Source: Diplosphaera chodatii
Taxonomy: Eukaryota; Chlorophyta; Trebouxiophyceae; Prasiolales; Stichococcaceae
Reading direction: 5' to 3'
Assembly (NCBI GenBank): GCA_032358165.1
Contig: JAALGY010000052.1
Coordinates: 682,001 to 746,000 of the forward strand
Length of the DNA: 64,000 nucleotides
The position numbers and the translations under genes are program-made. Below the pieces are notes generated by a model. That model saw only the letters and a list, made by a program, of their open reading frames with translations. It did not search any database and was not told the DNA's origin. Shown here in pieces: positions 1-11,500 of this stretch; the first letter of the stretch is position 1, and each line of letters starts with the position of its first letter.

Positions 1-1415
1 CTGTCCTAGAGCCATGCAGTGCATGCTGCTGGGCACTGCAGGGACCAAAACCAGCCAGCACCAGCCTCGCCATCTGCCCCAGAAATGCCTGTTGCTGCAG
101 CCGTGTCAGGTACTTGTTGCCCTGCACTCTGCTCTGCAGGAAGGTCTCTGCCTGCCAGTGCTGCTGCATGTGCTGCACCACAGAAAGCGGCGTGAGGGTG
201 CGCTGCGCCACACACCAGCTCACCTGCGGCAGGATCACCAGGCCTATCAGGCCCAGCACCTCGCTCCACAGCGCCCACAGGTCGCCGCCGCCCGGCACCG
301 CAGCCAGCGCGCCGCTCAGCTTGGCGCCGTTCACCAGGGCTGCGGCTGCCACCGCAATGGTGGCGGCGCCAAACGCAACTGGCGGCATGAAGCCCGCCAT
401 GTAGATCTGCAACGCAGGCACAGAAGTCAGCAGCTGGCGGTGTGTGTCACACGCACACGCGGCATTCAGGGATTGAGCGCTTTGTGCAGCTTCCCACCAC
501 CGACTGCCAGATGCTGGCAGGGAGCTCACTGAGCATCTCCGCATGCAGCTTCAACAGCGCGAGATCATGCTGCCAGTCACCTGCGCCAGGAGCGCGTAGT
601 TGCTGCCCACGCCCAGGGCCTGGATGAGCGCCGCCGACGCCTCCCGCCGCCCGATGAAGTACGTCAGCAGCAGCGTGTTGCCCGCCAGCGCCATGCAGAA
701 GCCCTGCAGCCAACACCACGGGCAGGGCTGTCGGCGCACAGGCTGTGCTGCAATGCGAATGGTGTCCGCTCGGATGTGGCCAGCGTGCTGATGCGATGCT
801 GACAGTAGGTCATGGTGATGTGCAGCACCGATGCAGCCGACCCAGATGTGTACGCTCACCACCCAGGACAGTGCCGCCAGCGCCTGTGGGTTGCCACCCA
901 GCAGGTTTTGCGAGTTCAGCACCACCTGCAGGGTAAATTTGGATCTGAACAGGACAGTAGCAATTACATCTTGTGGCTCAGCAGTGCGTGCGTCCAAATT
1001 GCCCTGCGATCAGGCAGTGTCAATGCGGCACTGGCACCTGCGGCAGCAGCAGGAAGACGAACGGAAGTGTGGCGCTGTCGACCAGGCGCGAGCTCGTCGC
1101 GTCCCAGTGCACGATGGCACGATCCAGCGCTGCTGATATCCCGCCGCTGCCACCTCCGAGGCCCTCCGACCCATCAATCGGCAGCGGGGCTGAGGCTGCG
1201 CCGCCACTGGCAGCGCTGCTTCTGACGTTTGCGTCATGTATTCTACGATGTTGAGCATCATAGCTCCTGATCTGTGATATACGTAGCAGCTGCTGTCTAT
1301 GCTGGCATGCCGGGAAACGGAGTGACACGCACGTTGATGCTGGTGCCCGTGATCTGAAGACAGCTGAAACCGCAGCACAATCCGCACATGCAACACGCAG
1401 CGCTGTAAAGCGCAT
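1..1415 (-). CDS. MEX1: MEX1-like plastid maltose transporter (5' part, runs off window)
   Basis: Maltose excess protein 1 family: exports maltose from starch breakdown across the inner chloroplast envelope. Visible exons (minus strand): 1415-1038, 925-860, 703-581, 406-224, all phase 0, giving 250 residues; the rest lies left of position 1. The start at 1415 gives an S/A/R-rich, acid-poor leader that looks like a chloroplast transit peptide (about residues 1-80). Conserved stretches match the plant protein: LPFVFLLLPQ followed by VVLNSQNLLGGNPQALAAL, then FCMALAGNTLLLTYFIGRRE, the helix ALIQALGVGSNYALLAQ, and a last visible exon ending GLIGLVILPQ (plant: GLSVLPQ). Hydrophobic segments fit a polytopic membrane protein. 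Bases 1-223 look like intron. Family assignment is from remembered family sequence; a more distant MEX1 paralogue cannot be excluded. Confidence 0.82.
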
Positions 1416-1665
1416 GCTGCACTGAGTCCTATAGACTGTTATGTCAGAGGCACATGCTTCATCTGTCGGTGCGTGCAGCTGCAGCTGCATCCAGCTTGGT
1501 CCGCTGCCAGCGCATGCCAGCTCAGCTTGACAGCATGCTTCCGGAAGGCAATGAGCGCGTCACTGCGTGCATGTTGCCCTGCAACATCGTATAGGCCAGT
1601 ACACGACGACTCGTGACTTGAGCTCACGTGAGGGTGCGTGCTGTAGTGTACAGGGGAGGGTCGAC
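1416..1665. promoter_or_regulatory. Divergent promoter of MEX1-like and CPN20, with a palindromic G-box
   Basis: Only 250 bp separate the start codons of two outward-facing genes for plastid-targeted proteins, so this stretch must hold both 5' leaders and promoters. A 10-bp perfect palindrome with a CACGTG (G-box) core lies at 1623-1632, 34 bp before the CPN20 start. No convincing TATA box was seen. The regulatory role of the G-box is inferred from its sequence only. Confidence 0.45.
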
Positions 1666-3532
1666 ATGCAGACAGCTCAGCTCGGCTGCCGCCACACCGC
1701 CCTGACGCAGATCGGCGGCAGGCGGCGCGCACCCGCAGCTCGCGGGCATTTCAGAGTGCAGGCAGCTGTTTTGACCATCCCGCGGGAGTACTCCAAGGTG
1801 AGCTCCCTCCCACCCCTTCTGCAGACGAGCGCCGCTGGTCATGCGCATCATGTGAACGATGTACATGCATGCCGGCAGGGCAGCATCTGCACCTCTGGGC
1901 AATAAAACACGCAATGTGCGCGGAGAACGGCATTGTACCTCAACATCTGAAGGCACATGCATGCCACATCTGATGCGCATCCGCATCTGCCAGATGGTTT
2001 TCTGCTGGACGCCAGGAGCCTGTTTCGGTTTGCAGCCAACCGCGGGGTGCCAATGTGCTGCAGGTCGAGCCCAAGGGCGACCTGGTGCTGGTGGCGGTGG
2101 CAGAGGCAGAGGCGAAGACCACCGGCGGCGTGCTGCTGCCGACAGCGGCGCAAAAGAAGCCGACATCAGGTGCAGCATCCTCATGAGGCGGCGCACGATG
2201 CAGCAGCGATGTGTCCAACGTAGTCTGTTCAGATGCAGATGCTGTGCAGATCGTATGCGCTATCATGATGGCAGATCTGAGGGTGCAAGATTTCCCATGC
2301 ACTCGCATGCGCATGCTCAAAATGGCAGATGCAAGGGGTGGCCCCATGATCCGCAGGGGACATCGCGGCGCTGGGCGACGGGCGGCAGGGCACCCAGACG
2401 CGGGAGTTCACCACCAAGCCGGGCGACACGGTGCTGTACTCCAAGTTCGGCATCGGCTGCACCGACGTCAGCGTCCAGGTGGCCACATTTGTGCAGATAT
2501 CCACTTTCCGGAGTGGGTCGTGCACCTGCCGGCGTGCTGATTGACAGACAACGACTTCGCTTCTGCCCTGTACATGAAATCACCATGCGACTGCGCAACA
2601 GGCCAGAGGCTGAGCGGACACTCAGGTCGCTGAAAAGCTGTTGGATGCTGCCGCCGCTGCAGGGCAAGGACTACACGCTGATCAGGGAGGATGACCTGAT
2701 CGGGGTGCTGCCGCGGTCGGGCGCCACCGCCGCCGACGTGCCCGAGCTGAAGCCGCTCGGCGACCGGGTGCTGCTGAAGGCGCGTCACCCGCAGCGAGTC
2801 AGCTCTGCAGACTCTCACGGGGCTGCTGACGGCGCTCAGCTCACGGGCGACCACAGAGTCGCTGCGCTGCGCACCCTACCGCAGGGCGCTGATGCATGCT
2901 CCCCCATGCGGCGCAGGTGCAGGAGGTGTCGGACGTGACGGCGGGCGGCGTGCTGCTGCCGGACAGCGCGAAGGAGAAGCCCATCTCGGGGACCGTGGTG
3001 GCCGCGGGGCCGGGGCGCCGCGAGGAGGACGGCACCCGCAAGGAGCCGCGCGTGGCGGCGGGCGACAAGGTGGGGGCGCCACCGGCTCATGCAGCCACGC
3101 AGCTGAGCGTGCAATGACAACCCGTGCCAAGCAGCCATTCAACAGGCCTGTACGGTGCCCGAGTTGTTTTGTGACATGTCTGTGTTTCAACATGTCCACT
3201 TGGCAATGCTTGCCGCAGCTGGCAGTTTGTTGGTGGCATGGTTCGTATCAGCATGCCAGATATGCAATTCACAGCTTCAACGCTGGCGTCCAGGTGCTGT
3301 ACTTCAAGTGGGCGGGCGACAACATGGAGACACCCTCAGGGGAGAAGTACGTCGTCGTCCACGAGCAGGTGCGTGGTCAATGCTGGTGGTCGTTTCTCGT
3401 GCAGGCTGTCGCATTACCAAGTGGGTGCAACACTTGCTGGTCCTCTTCATCGCGCCCTTGTGTAACAGGTGCCTATCGCCACACGATGTTGTGACCCTGC
3501 TCATGCAGGATATTTTGTGCAAAACGCAATGA
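1666..3532 (+). CDS. CPN20: Chloroplast 20 kDa co-chaperonin CPN20 (double GroES domain)
   Basis: Co-chaperonin that caps the chloroplast Cpn60 chaperonin during folding of stromal proteins. Seven exons: 1666-1797, 2064-2169, 2357-2478, 2663-2779, 2917-3069, 3294-3368, 3509-3532; phases agree and give 242 residues (plant CPN20 is about 250). Residues 1-44 form an R/A-rich transit peptide. Two GroES units follow: the first (about 45-145) has GGVLLPTAAQKKP and PGDTVLYSKFG; the second (about 150-242) has LKPLGDRVLLK, the mobile-loop-like GGVLLPDSAKEKPISG, VLYFKWAG and the end DILCKTQ. Tandem GroES domains define the plastid form. Intron 4 (2780-2916) appears to use a GC donor. It shares its promoter region with the MEX1-like gene and converges on midasin. 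Confidence 0.95.
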
Positions 3533-3878
3533 CCGAAGGCTGGGGATTGGATTGCAGCAGCATTTCACAGCATGTTTGAAGCATCAGATCGCTCACTGTA
3601 ACTGTCTGTCATACCTCTCGGTCGAAGCCGCACACGCCAAAGAATCCCAAGTCAACCTGGCCTACGGACACTGCTGAGACCTACCACTGATCTAGCCCAC
3701 CAGTCAAAACATGTACATACTGCTGGATACATAACCATTGCCATAGTTTTTTGCCTTAGCATCAGAGCATCGTACATCCCTTCCTTAGCGCGTCCTGCTC
3801 GTGTTGGGTATCAAATTGTCTTTTAGCGACTGACCCCTTCTAAAGCTTCGCTTCCTTCAGTGTGTAAACTAATGGGTC
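3533..3878. other. Convergent 3' region of CPN20 and midasin
   Basis: This 346-bp stretch holds both 3' UTRs. On the plus strand, TGTAA motifs of the green-algal polyadenylation type occur at 3597-3601 and 3863-3867 and could serve CPN20. No clear TGTAA was found on the minus strand for midasin here. No coding potential seen. Confidence 0.5.
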
Positions 3879-5560
3879 TCACTGCACCGCATGCAGCTGG
3901 AACCACTGGCGCAGCAGGTCCGCCAGCGTGGCAGGCAGCGCCGCGATGTCCCGCAGCACCACGTAGAACGGGAATGGGAACGTGTCCAGGTACTGCAGGG
4001 GTGATGGAACACAGTTAGCCACTCGTAAAAGCACCGCGATCACGAGCTGTACCCAGCAGGAGTCACGTTGGCGGGCATGCAGACGGCAAACCAGCATGGC
4101 AGTTTGCAGCGTCAGCGCCAAACCCCAGCATGCACAGCCGTCCCTCACCTGTGCAAAGACGGGCTTGCCGTCGACGAAGGACACGGTGCGCATGTCCAGC
4201 AGCGAGGCGGCCGGGTTGTCCAGGACGATGAATGCAATCAGCACCCCCCGCCGCTCCGCGGCCTGCAGAGGGCGTGGTTTCGACGCTTCGCAGGCTGTGT
4301 CAGGCGGCTTGTCCCGGTGAAGCCAGGCGCCGACCAGGGCACGGTTGACAAAAACAACAGGAGTGCTGGGCACTGCTGCTGCCGCCAGCTCCCACCACTC
4401 GAGTTGCACACGTGTGTCACATGCCACCGGGACCGAAAACCGGACCGACAAGCGAACAACGTTGACGGTGCCCACCTCGCGCACGGCGCGCTGCAGGGCG
4501 GCCTTCTCGTGGAAGCGGCCGTCCGCCACAATCAGCACCAGCTGCTGCAGCGCCTCGCTGCCAAAGCCCGCGCCTGCAGACGGACCCTTCGTCAGTGCAT
4601 CTCAAAGCTCATGCGCTATTCCTGACTGTGTGTGCATGCTGACAGTGCGCAGCGCATGCAGCAGGTGCGTGGTTTGTGACACCGTTCACGCGACACGTGA
4701 CACCACTGATATCGCGGCGCGCACACCTGCGCCGCCGCGCTCCCGGGCGGCGTCCAGCAGGCCGCCCAGCGCGTGCAGCAGGCCCACCATGGGCGTGTCC
4801 GCCAGCGTGTTGTCCGCGTCGAAGCGCAGGCCGCCCAGCAGCCCGGGGCCCTCCGCGTCGCTGAACGGCCGCCCCAGCTCGTGCAGCGTCGCCACGCCTG
4901 TCAGTGGTGGCCGGGCACTTACAAGCAGACGCTGGCAACGCACAAGCGGATACGTTGCGCGGAAGCAGCAGCCGATGTGTGGCATGCCTTGGGCTGCGCA
5001 TCGGCTGCCATCCACGCGCGGGACGCCCAGCACCCGAGCCTCGCTTGTGCCAGCATCACCAGGACAGCACATGCAATGCTAGAAGGGTGTCATCCGTGAG
5101 CCCTGAGGTCTGGCTGGTGCAGTGGGCGGGGGGGCGGGGCCCACCTGCGGCGCCGCCAAAGCGCAGGACGCCCAGCTCGCCGACCTCCAGGCGCGCCAGC
5201 GCCCGCGCGATCAGGGTGACCGCCTCCAGCGCCACCGCGCCGCACCCGTTCTCCGCCATCGACCGGGAGTCGTCCACCGCGATGACCACCTGGCCGCGGG
5301 GCGGCAGATATGTCAGAGTGTACATGCGGCTGCAGTCGAATGCAAGCTGCCGAGTCTATGCCACCCCTGTCCCAAGCGTGGCTTCATGCTGTCCTAGTGG
5401 CTGGCACATCAGAGCATCCTGCACTGCTGCATTTGCTGTATATTTGGCAGCAGGGGCTGACCTGGTACTTGCGCTTGTCGGGGTGGGTGCGCCGCATCCA
5501 GATCTTGTCGCGCCGGAAGTGGCTGGCGATGAAGGCGATCACCTTCTTCATGTTGATGCG
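3879..5560 (-). other. MDN1: Midasin MIDAS/VWA substrate-binding domain
   Basis: GKRINMKKVIAFIASHFRRD and IWMRRTHPDKRKYQ (about 5.46-5.57 kb) lead into VVIAVDDSRSMAENGCGAVA (about 5.23-5.29 kb), whose DxSxS is the metal-ion-dependent adhesion site that grips the ubiquitin-like domains of Rsa4/Ytm1. Later exons give FDADNTLADTPMVGLLHAL (MIDAS Thr), LIVADGRFHEKAALQ (MIDAS Asp), VLIAFIVLDNPAASLLDMR and the C-terminus FPFPFYVVLRDIAALPATLA, ending WFQLHAVQ. Confidence 0.9.
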
Positions 5561-8500
5561 CTTGCCTGCAGGCACATCCAGGCTCTGGCTTTGCATGTCA
5601 GGACACGTTTCGTTTGGCTGCGACGGGCTGCAGCTTGACAACCGTGCCTGCATCCCTGCACAGAACAGCCACGCCAGGCACCGCAGCATGAAGGCAGCGG
5701 TGGCAGCAGCATGATGATCTGGGCGCGGCGGCGGGGCCGCACCCGAGCGGTAGTCGCCGGCCAGGCGGCTGGCGACGGTGGGCTCCAGGATGAGGCGCAG
5801 CTGCTCCGCCAGCTCCCCCGCCAGCCCCGCCGTCAGCGCCTCGCACCGGCCCCACGCCGCGGCCCCCGCCGCCAGGTCGCCGGCATCGTCCGGGGCGCCT
5901 GCGGGTGCAGCGCCGCACCAGCCTGTGTGTGGGGCGCCCCCCAACACGCGCCGGCAGAGGAGCACATGTGCTTGACAGCGGCTCAAGTGTGAGCGTCGGA
6001 TTCGCACAGCGGCACCTCGTGCCGGGGAGGCAGAAGCACCTTGGGCGTGCGCCAGCAGGCCGGCCTGCAGCTCGGCGCGCGCCGCCGCCGCGGCCTCCGC
6101 GTCCAGCAGCTCCGGCGCCGCCGCCCCGCCCTCCGCCACCTCCAGCGCCGCCAGGCGGCCGCTGATGAAGCTGGCGCCCGGCTCCGCCGCCTCGCCCGCT
6201 GCATCGGCATCCTGCGGTGGGCCATAGGTTATCAGTATACAAGCATTCCTGCTCCCATCTGTCAGGTGGCTTTTCGATGCTGGCCGCAATGACGGTCGTG
6301 TTACACTCAACCCAACCAGACTGTCCAGTTGCAACACGCACCTCAGCGGCGACGCCGTCTTGGCTGCCGTCTTCCTCCCTGCCCGGCTCCTGGGCACCCT
6401 CGGAGTCCATGTCCTGCACCTCGGCGCCCGCCCGCAGCGAGGCGCCGGCCGCGCCCGCCCGCACCGCCGCCGCCTACACAGAGCACAACGTCACACGCCT
6501 GAGACATGGCGGCCGTCATGGCACGGCGTTCGTCAAGCACTGCATGCAACAGCAGCGACCAGCATGCCCTACGCGGCGTCCAGCAAGCAGGTGCTGATGA
6601 CAAGTGTGTCGGCTAGAAGAGCTGCCATCATGACAATTGTGTCAATGTAATTCCCAATGCCGATGCAGGCCAGAGGCGCATTGCAGCAACAGAGCTCAGC
6701 CTCAGTGGCTGCCATTGCCGCTGTGCTTCTGCCTCGGGTGTGACCGCAGATTGGCCTCGACAATTGCGCCGCACAGGTAGCACGATGGCAGCCTATGAGG
6801 CAGCGGTAGGCTGCGCAAAAGCAGGGCCGGGTGCTAGGGCAGGACTGCTTCAAGCAAGGGCGCAGCACGCCGGCGGAAGGCACACCTGGCGCTCCGGCAG
6901 CTGGCCGCCCGCCTCAGGCGCGGCCTCCATCTCCTCAGCCGCTGCTGCCACATCTGCCATTTCATCCTCTGCATGCCCAGTCAGGTTCGTATCGTACACA
7001 AGGGCATGTCAGCACATAAAGGCCAGCATGCCGTCCTTAAAGCACCTACAAAAGGTGCCGTTGAGCTGCATCTGACAAGGGGGCGTGCAACTGCATCTGA
7101 ACCCTACCTGCGGCATCCCCCTCGGGGCGATCCAGAACGGCTCCCAGCTGTGCAGCCTGCTCCTCTGTTGCCGCACCAAGTGCCTGCAACCACGTGCCAT
7201 GCGTCAAACACGCACCGCGTGCTGCCATGGAATACTGCGTGCTCATCTGCCGGATGAGCATCTGATCACAGAGGCAATGCATCGCAGCTGTGAGCTCCTG
7301 GGCACGCGGCAACGTCTTGTCAGCCTTGGCTGTGTGTGGCTTCTTCGCACCTGTGTGTCGCCAGCCGAGGGGCCCTCGTCCTCGTGCATGTACTGGAACT
7401 CAGCGTCCGCGTCTGGCTTCTCCTGCTGCTCGGCGCCCTGCTGACCGCCAGCCGTAGCGCCCTCGTCCTGCACATGCACATGAGCACATTTCGAGCGGAG
7501 TTCCACATGGCGGCATATTGGACAGCTAGACACAATGCAAGTCTGCTGCTGATGGTCCCATTGGCATGCCATCACTCAACATGGCCTGCTGGGTGTAAGA
7601 CGTGTATAAGGGCTGTGCCATCCTGGGGCGGGGGCACCTGCGGGGGCGCGGGCGCGTCGCTGCTGACCGCCAGCCGCGCCCGCCAGCGCTCCAGGGCCGA
7701 CCCGAGGCCCCGCAGCGGGTTGGCCTCCAGCGGCCTGTGGGCCGCCTGCTGCTGCTGTGCGCCCGCCGGGTCGTCGGCCGCGGACCTCTGCGGCGGGCCG
7801 CTCTGCGCGCCGCCTGCGCCCGCGGCGCCCGCCCGAGGAGTGGCTCCGTCGGCGCCTGCCCCCTGCAGACAGGGAGTGTCACGCTCCAAACCCTGCGCTC
7901 CTGAACGGCATCGGAGCCTGCACACCGCAGAGTCGCAGCCAGGCTTGCCTGAGCTGGCACCTCGGACTCTTGACGAGGTGGCCGTGCATGCTGTGTGCAT
8001 CAGCAAAGGGATCACGAAAGGGTTCTGGTGACAAGTAAGTATTGTCCACCGCCGGCAACTTGGAGGATCAGCTTGAGGAGCATTGTGCACATGCCAGCTG
8101 CCGGCCATGAAGCTGCTGCAGTGGACCCTGTTGCCTGGTTTCGATGCACCAAATTGGCGCCCTTACTGCAGGTGGAGCACACCTGCGGCACTGAAGCAGC
8201 CTGCGGCGCGCCAGCGCCGGCCGCCTGCTCCATTTGCGCCGCATCCTCGCCGCCGGCGCCGGCGCCGTCCGCGGCCCCAGCCGCCTGCGTGGCGGCGGCA
8301 GCGGTGCCCTGCGGGCCCGCCTCCGGCAGCTGCTGCTGCTGGTCGGCCTGACCATCCTCCTCACCAGCACCACCGCCTACACGCACGTCTCACAGGTGGG
8401 TGGTTCGAATGAACTTGACCCCGTTGCCAGGAGCTGCAAGCAACTAGGTGCTAGAGGTTGGCATCGTGACATGATGAACACCATACACCCCAAGGAGGTT

Positions 8501-11500
8501 GTGTCACCACATCGGAAGCACACCTGTGCGCTCGGCATCAGCATCCTGCTCGTCCTCAGCGGCGGGTTCCTCCCCGGCCTCCTCCGGCGCTCCGGCCGCT
8601 GACTCGGGGCCACCCTCCGCCGCAGCTTCTTCGTCCTCGACCCCAGCGCGCTCCTCAGCACCCTCCGTGGTATCCTCCCTGCCGCCCTCCTCTGTGGCGT
8701 CGGAAGCACAGGCACGTCGGTCGGCATCGTTGGCCTCAGAGTTGAGTGAAAAACCAAAGGGTTGCGCTGGTCGTGCACGCACCGCATGTCATCAGCAGTC
8801 ACAATCAGCCTGTCAGCAAGATGGCTTCAGGCTCACCTTCAGCGTCCCCAGCCTCACGCTGAGGCTGTCGCTCTGCATCATCGACCTCCGGCATCGGGCC
8901 GCCATCCTCTGGCGCATCTGCCTCCGCGCCGTCCTGCCCGTCCTCCGAGCCGCTGTCCTCGTGCCCGGCCCCGCCGTCCCCGTCCAGCTGCATGTCCTCC
9001 GGCAGCTCGAACTCCTCCGGGGGGCCCTGCAACGTTGTATGCACTGCCACGTCAGAGGTGGCAGCTGGCACAACGTCTACTCGTGCTTCGCGCTACCACG
9101 ATGTCAGCTGCATGTCCACAGCATGGGAAGTCGTTGTGGCAACTTTTTGTGTAGTGCTGAGTTCTGGTGCCTCACAGCAAGCTGGACATCGTCTTCAGTG
9201 ACCAACCTCAGGCTGCGCATGTTGGCGGTCCTCGTAGTTGTCGGCAGCGTCCTCATTGACGCCCTCACCCTGCAGCCATCAACGCAGCAGCCATGGGGCA
9301 TGCCCTCGTGCAGGAGCATCATACAAGCCTCAAAGTCGCATAGCGCAGCTGTCAGCCTCCCAAATGTTGAATGATCAGCAGACTTGGGCACCTGCTCGGG
9401 CAAGTCGTCCTGCTGCTGGTCGTCTTCATCGGCTGTGCCCTCTGGCTGCTGCTTCTCCTGAGGCTTGGAGCCGTCTGCCGGCTTCTGCTGCTGCCCGTCG
9501 TCAGCGCCTTCCTCCTGTTCATCCTGCCCCGCCTGGTACTCCAGCTCCTTCTTATCGTTCACCTGAATGCAAATGACTACACTTACAACACCCTGCACGT
9601 TGATTACTCAGCCAGGTGCGACCCCAGCTGCAGCGACCTGACCGGCATGCGCCACGAATAGACTCTGCTGCTGTTGGCCAGGAAGACGCCTGCACGTCAA
9701 CAAGGCATGCGCACCTGGACTGGAGCGTCCTTCTCGTACTTGGCCTCGCCCTCCTGCGGCTTGTCCTCCTCGCCCCACATGCGCTCGTCCACCACCTACC
9801 GAGGATGCACCAGGAGGCATTCGTCTCGTGCTTGAGGTCTGAGCGTACCAAGGAGCGTGAGACATGGCATGCAAACAACCATGTATCATGACAGGTTAAG
9901 ATGGGCATGGCAGTGCTGCAACCGGTGAGAGAGTGTGTATCCATGATATATCCCTTTCACCTGCTCGCCCTCGCCGCCCTCGCCCATCTGCTGCTCCAGG
10001 CGCTGCTCATCGTCCTCCTCGCCTTCCTGCTGCCCCTCGTCCTGCTGCTCCGCCTCCGGCACATCCTGCAGCTCGCCGTCAAAGTCGTCGTCCATCTCCA
10101 GGCCCTGCGGCTGCTCCTCCTCTGGGCCTCCCGGCTCCTGAAGCAGCAAGCACCCAACATGATGGACCCAAGGATCCGGCCGCATATGAACAGGATACAC
10201 CAGGAGCACAGGCATGTGACTGTGTCCAATGCCATGGCAGGGGTGATCTGTGCAGGCGCAGGGCGGCGTGCGGCCACACCTGCTGCGCTTCCGGCTCGTC
10301 TGGCGGCGCGTCCTTCTGCCGCGCCCCCAGCAGCTGGTCCTGCTCCTCGATCTGGTCCGAAATGTCTTTTGCGCCGGCGGTGTCCACGTCGCCCAGCCCC
10401 GTGCCGCCTGCCTCCTTGAAGCGGCCCTCCCCCTCGCCGCCACCCTCGCCTGTCACAACATACGGACTTGCTGGTTGCCCATCAGCCAAGTTTGCAAAGG
10501 GTGGGGTTTGGGTTTGTCTCGAACCTTGCACTATTCACGCCCTCGCAGCCACCCTCGCCCAGTATGCTGATTAGCCAATCACACCACAAGCGCGTAACAG
10601 GCTAATACCATATGAAATTTGCAGCACTTACATCACCCGTTAGCAGCCAAGATGACAGTGCATGTTTGCGTGAGCACATTTGCAGCAAAGAGACACGCGT
10701 TGGGCCAGTATTGAGCAGCCACCAAGCTTTGAGTCAGCCTGTCAACGTTGCTTCTACACGATGTACAGTAGCTCCATACCTTCACGAGTGGCGTCCGGTG
10801 TGCAGAAGCCCTGCTCCAGGATGCCCGCAAACAGCGCAGTCACAATGTAGCCCATCTTGGCAGTGGCACGATGAAGGCTCAGCGCCTGCAGACATCAGGG
10901 TAAAACAGTGTCGTCATAGCGTTGCTGCAGGTACGGTACTTAACATGAGAGAGCTGACAAGCTGATCTGGCAAAGCTCGCAACCTGCGATCAAGGCGAGG
11001 GTGACCAATACAGGGATGCTGAGTGTCAAGAGGTGTGAGTACCTGCAGTGTAACCGACTGAAGGCCACCGGCCACCAGGCGCAGCAGCGGTGCAAGACCG
11101 CCCAGTGCCCGGGCAGCGTCAGCAATGACGCCCGCTTCAGCACCTGCGTACCGACAACACGCCCCATTTTGAGACTTGAGGCAAGTGCGCGAACAGCACC
11201 CTGCTGCTGCATGGATGTCTGGTGGGGCCAGCGCCACAGCAGGGGTGCACTGTGCTGTATGCCACGCACCTGGCACGTCGGCAAGGGCGGACAGCTGGCC
11301 GAGCAGCCCAGCAAGCGACTCCTGCAGGCTGACAAGGCGCGGCAACCCCGCGCACGCCTCGTAGTGGGCCCACCGCCGCCCGATGGTGCGGTCAGCCTCC
11401 TGGCCTGGAGAGGAAGGGATGAGGGCTTCGGGTCTTGGTGCATCCAAGTTGGAAGTTTGAGCCAAGACCTGGTGGCCTCGCCAAAGGGCTCCAGTCTGCC

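Noticed and set aside
1859..2938. 359-codon plus-strand open frame overlapping CPN20
   Set aside because: Wrong frame for most CPN20 exons and lacks family resemblance; the spliced seven-exon model explains the region.
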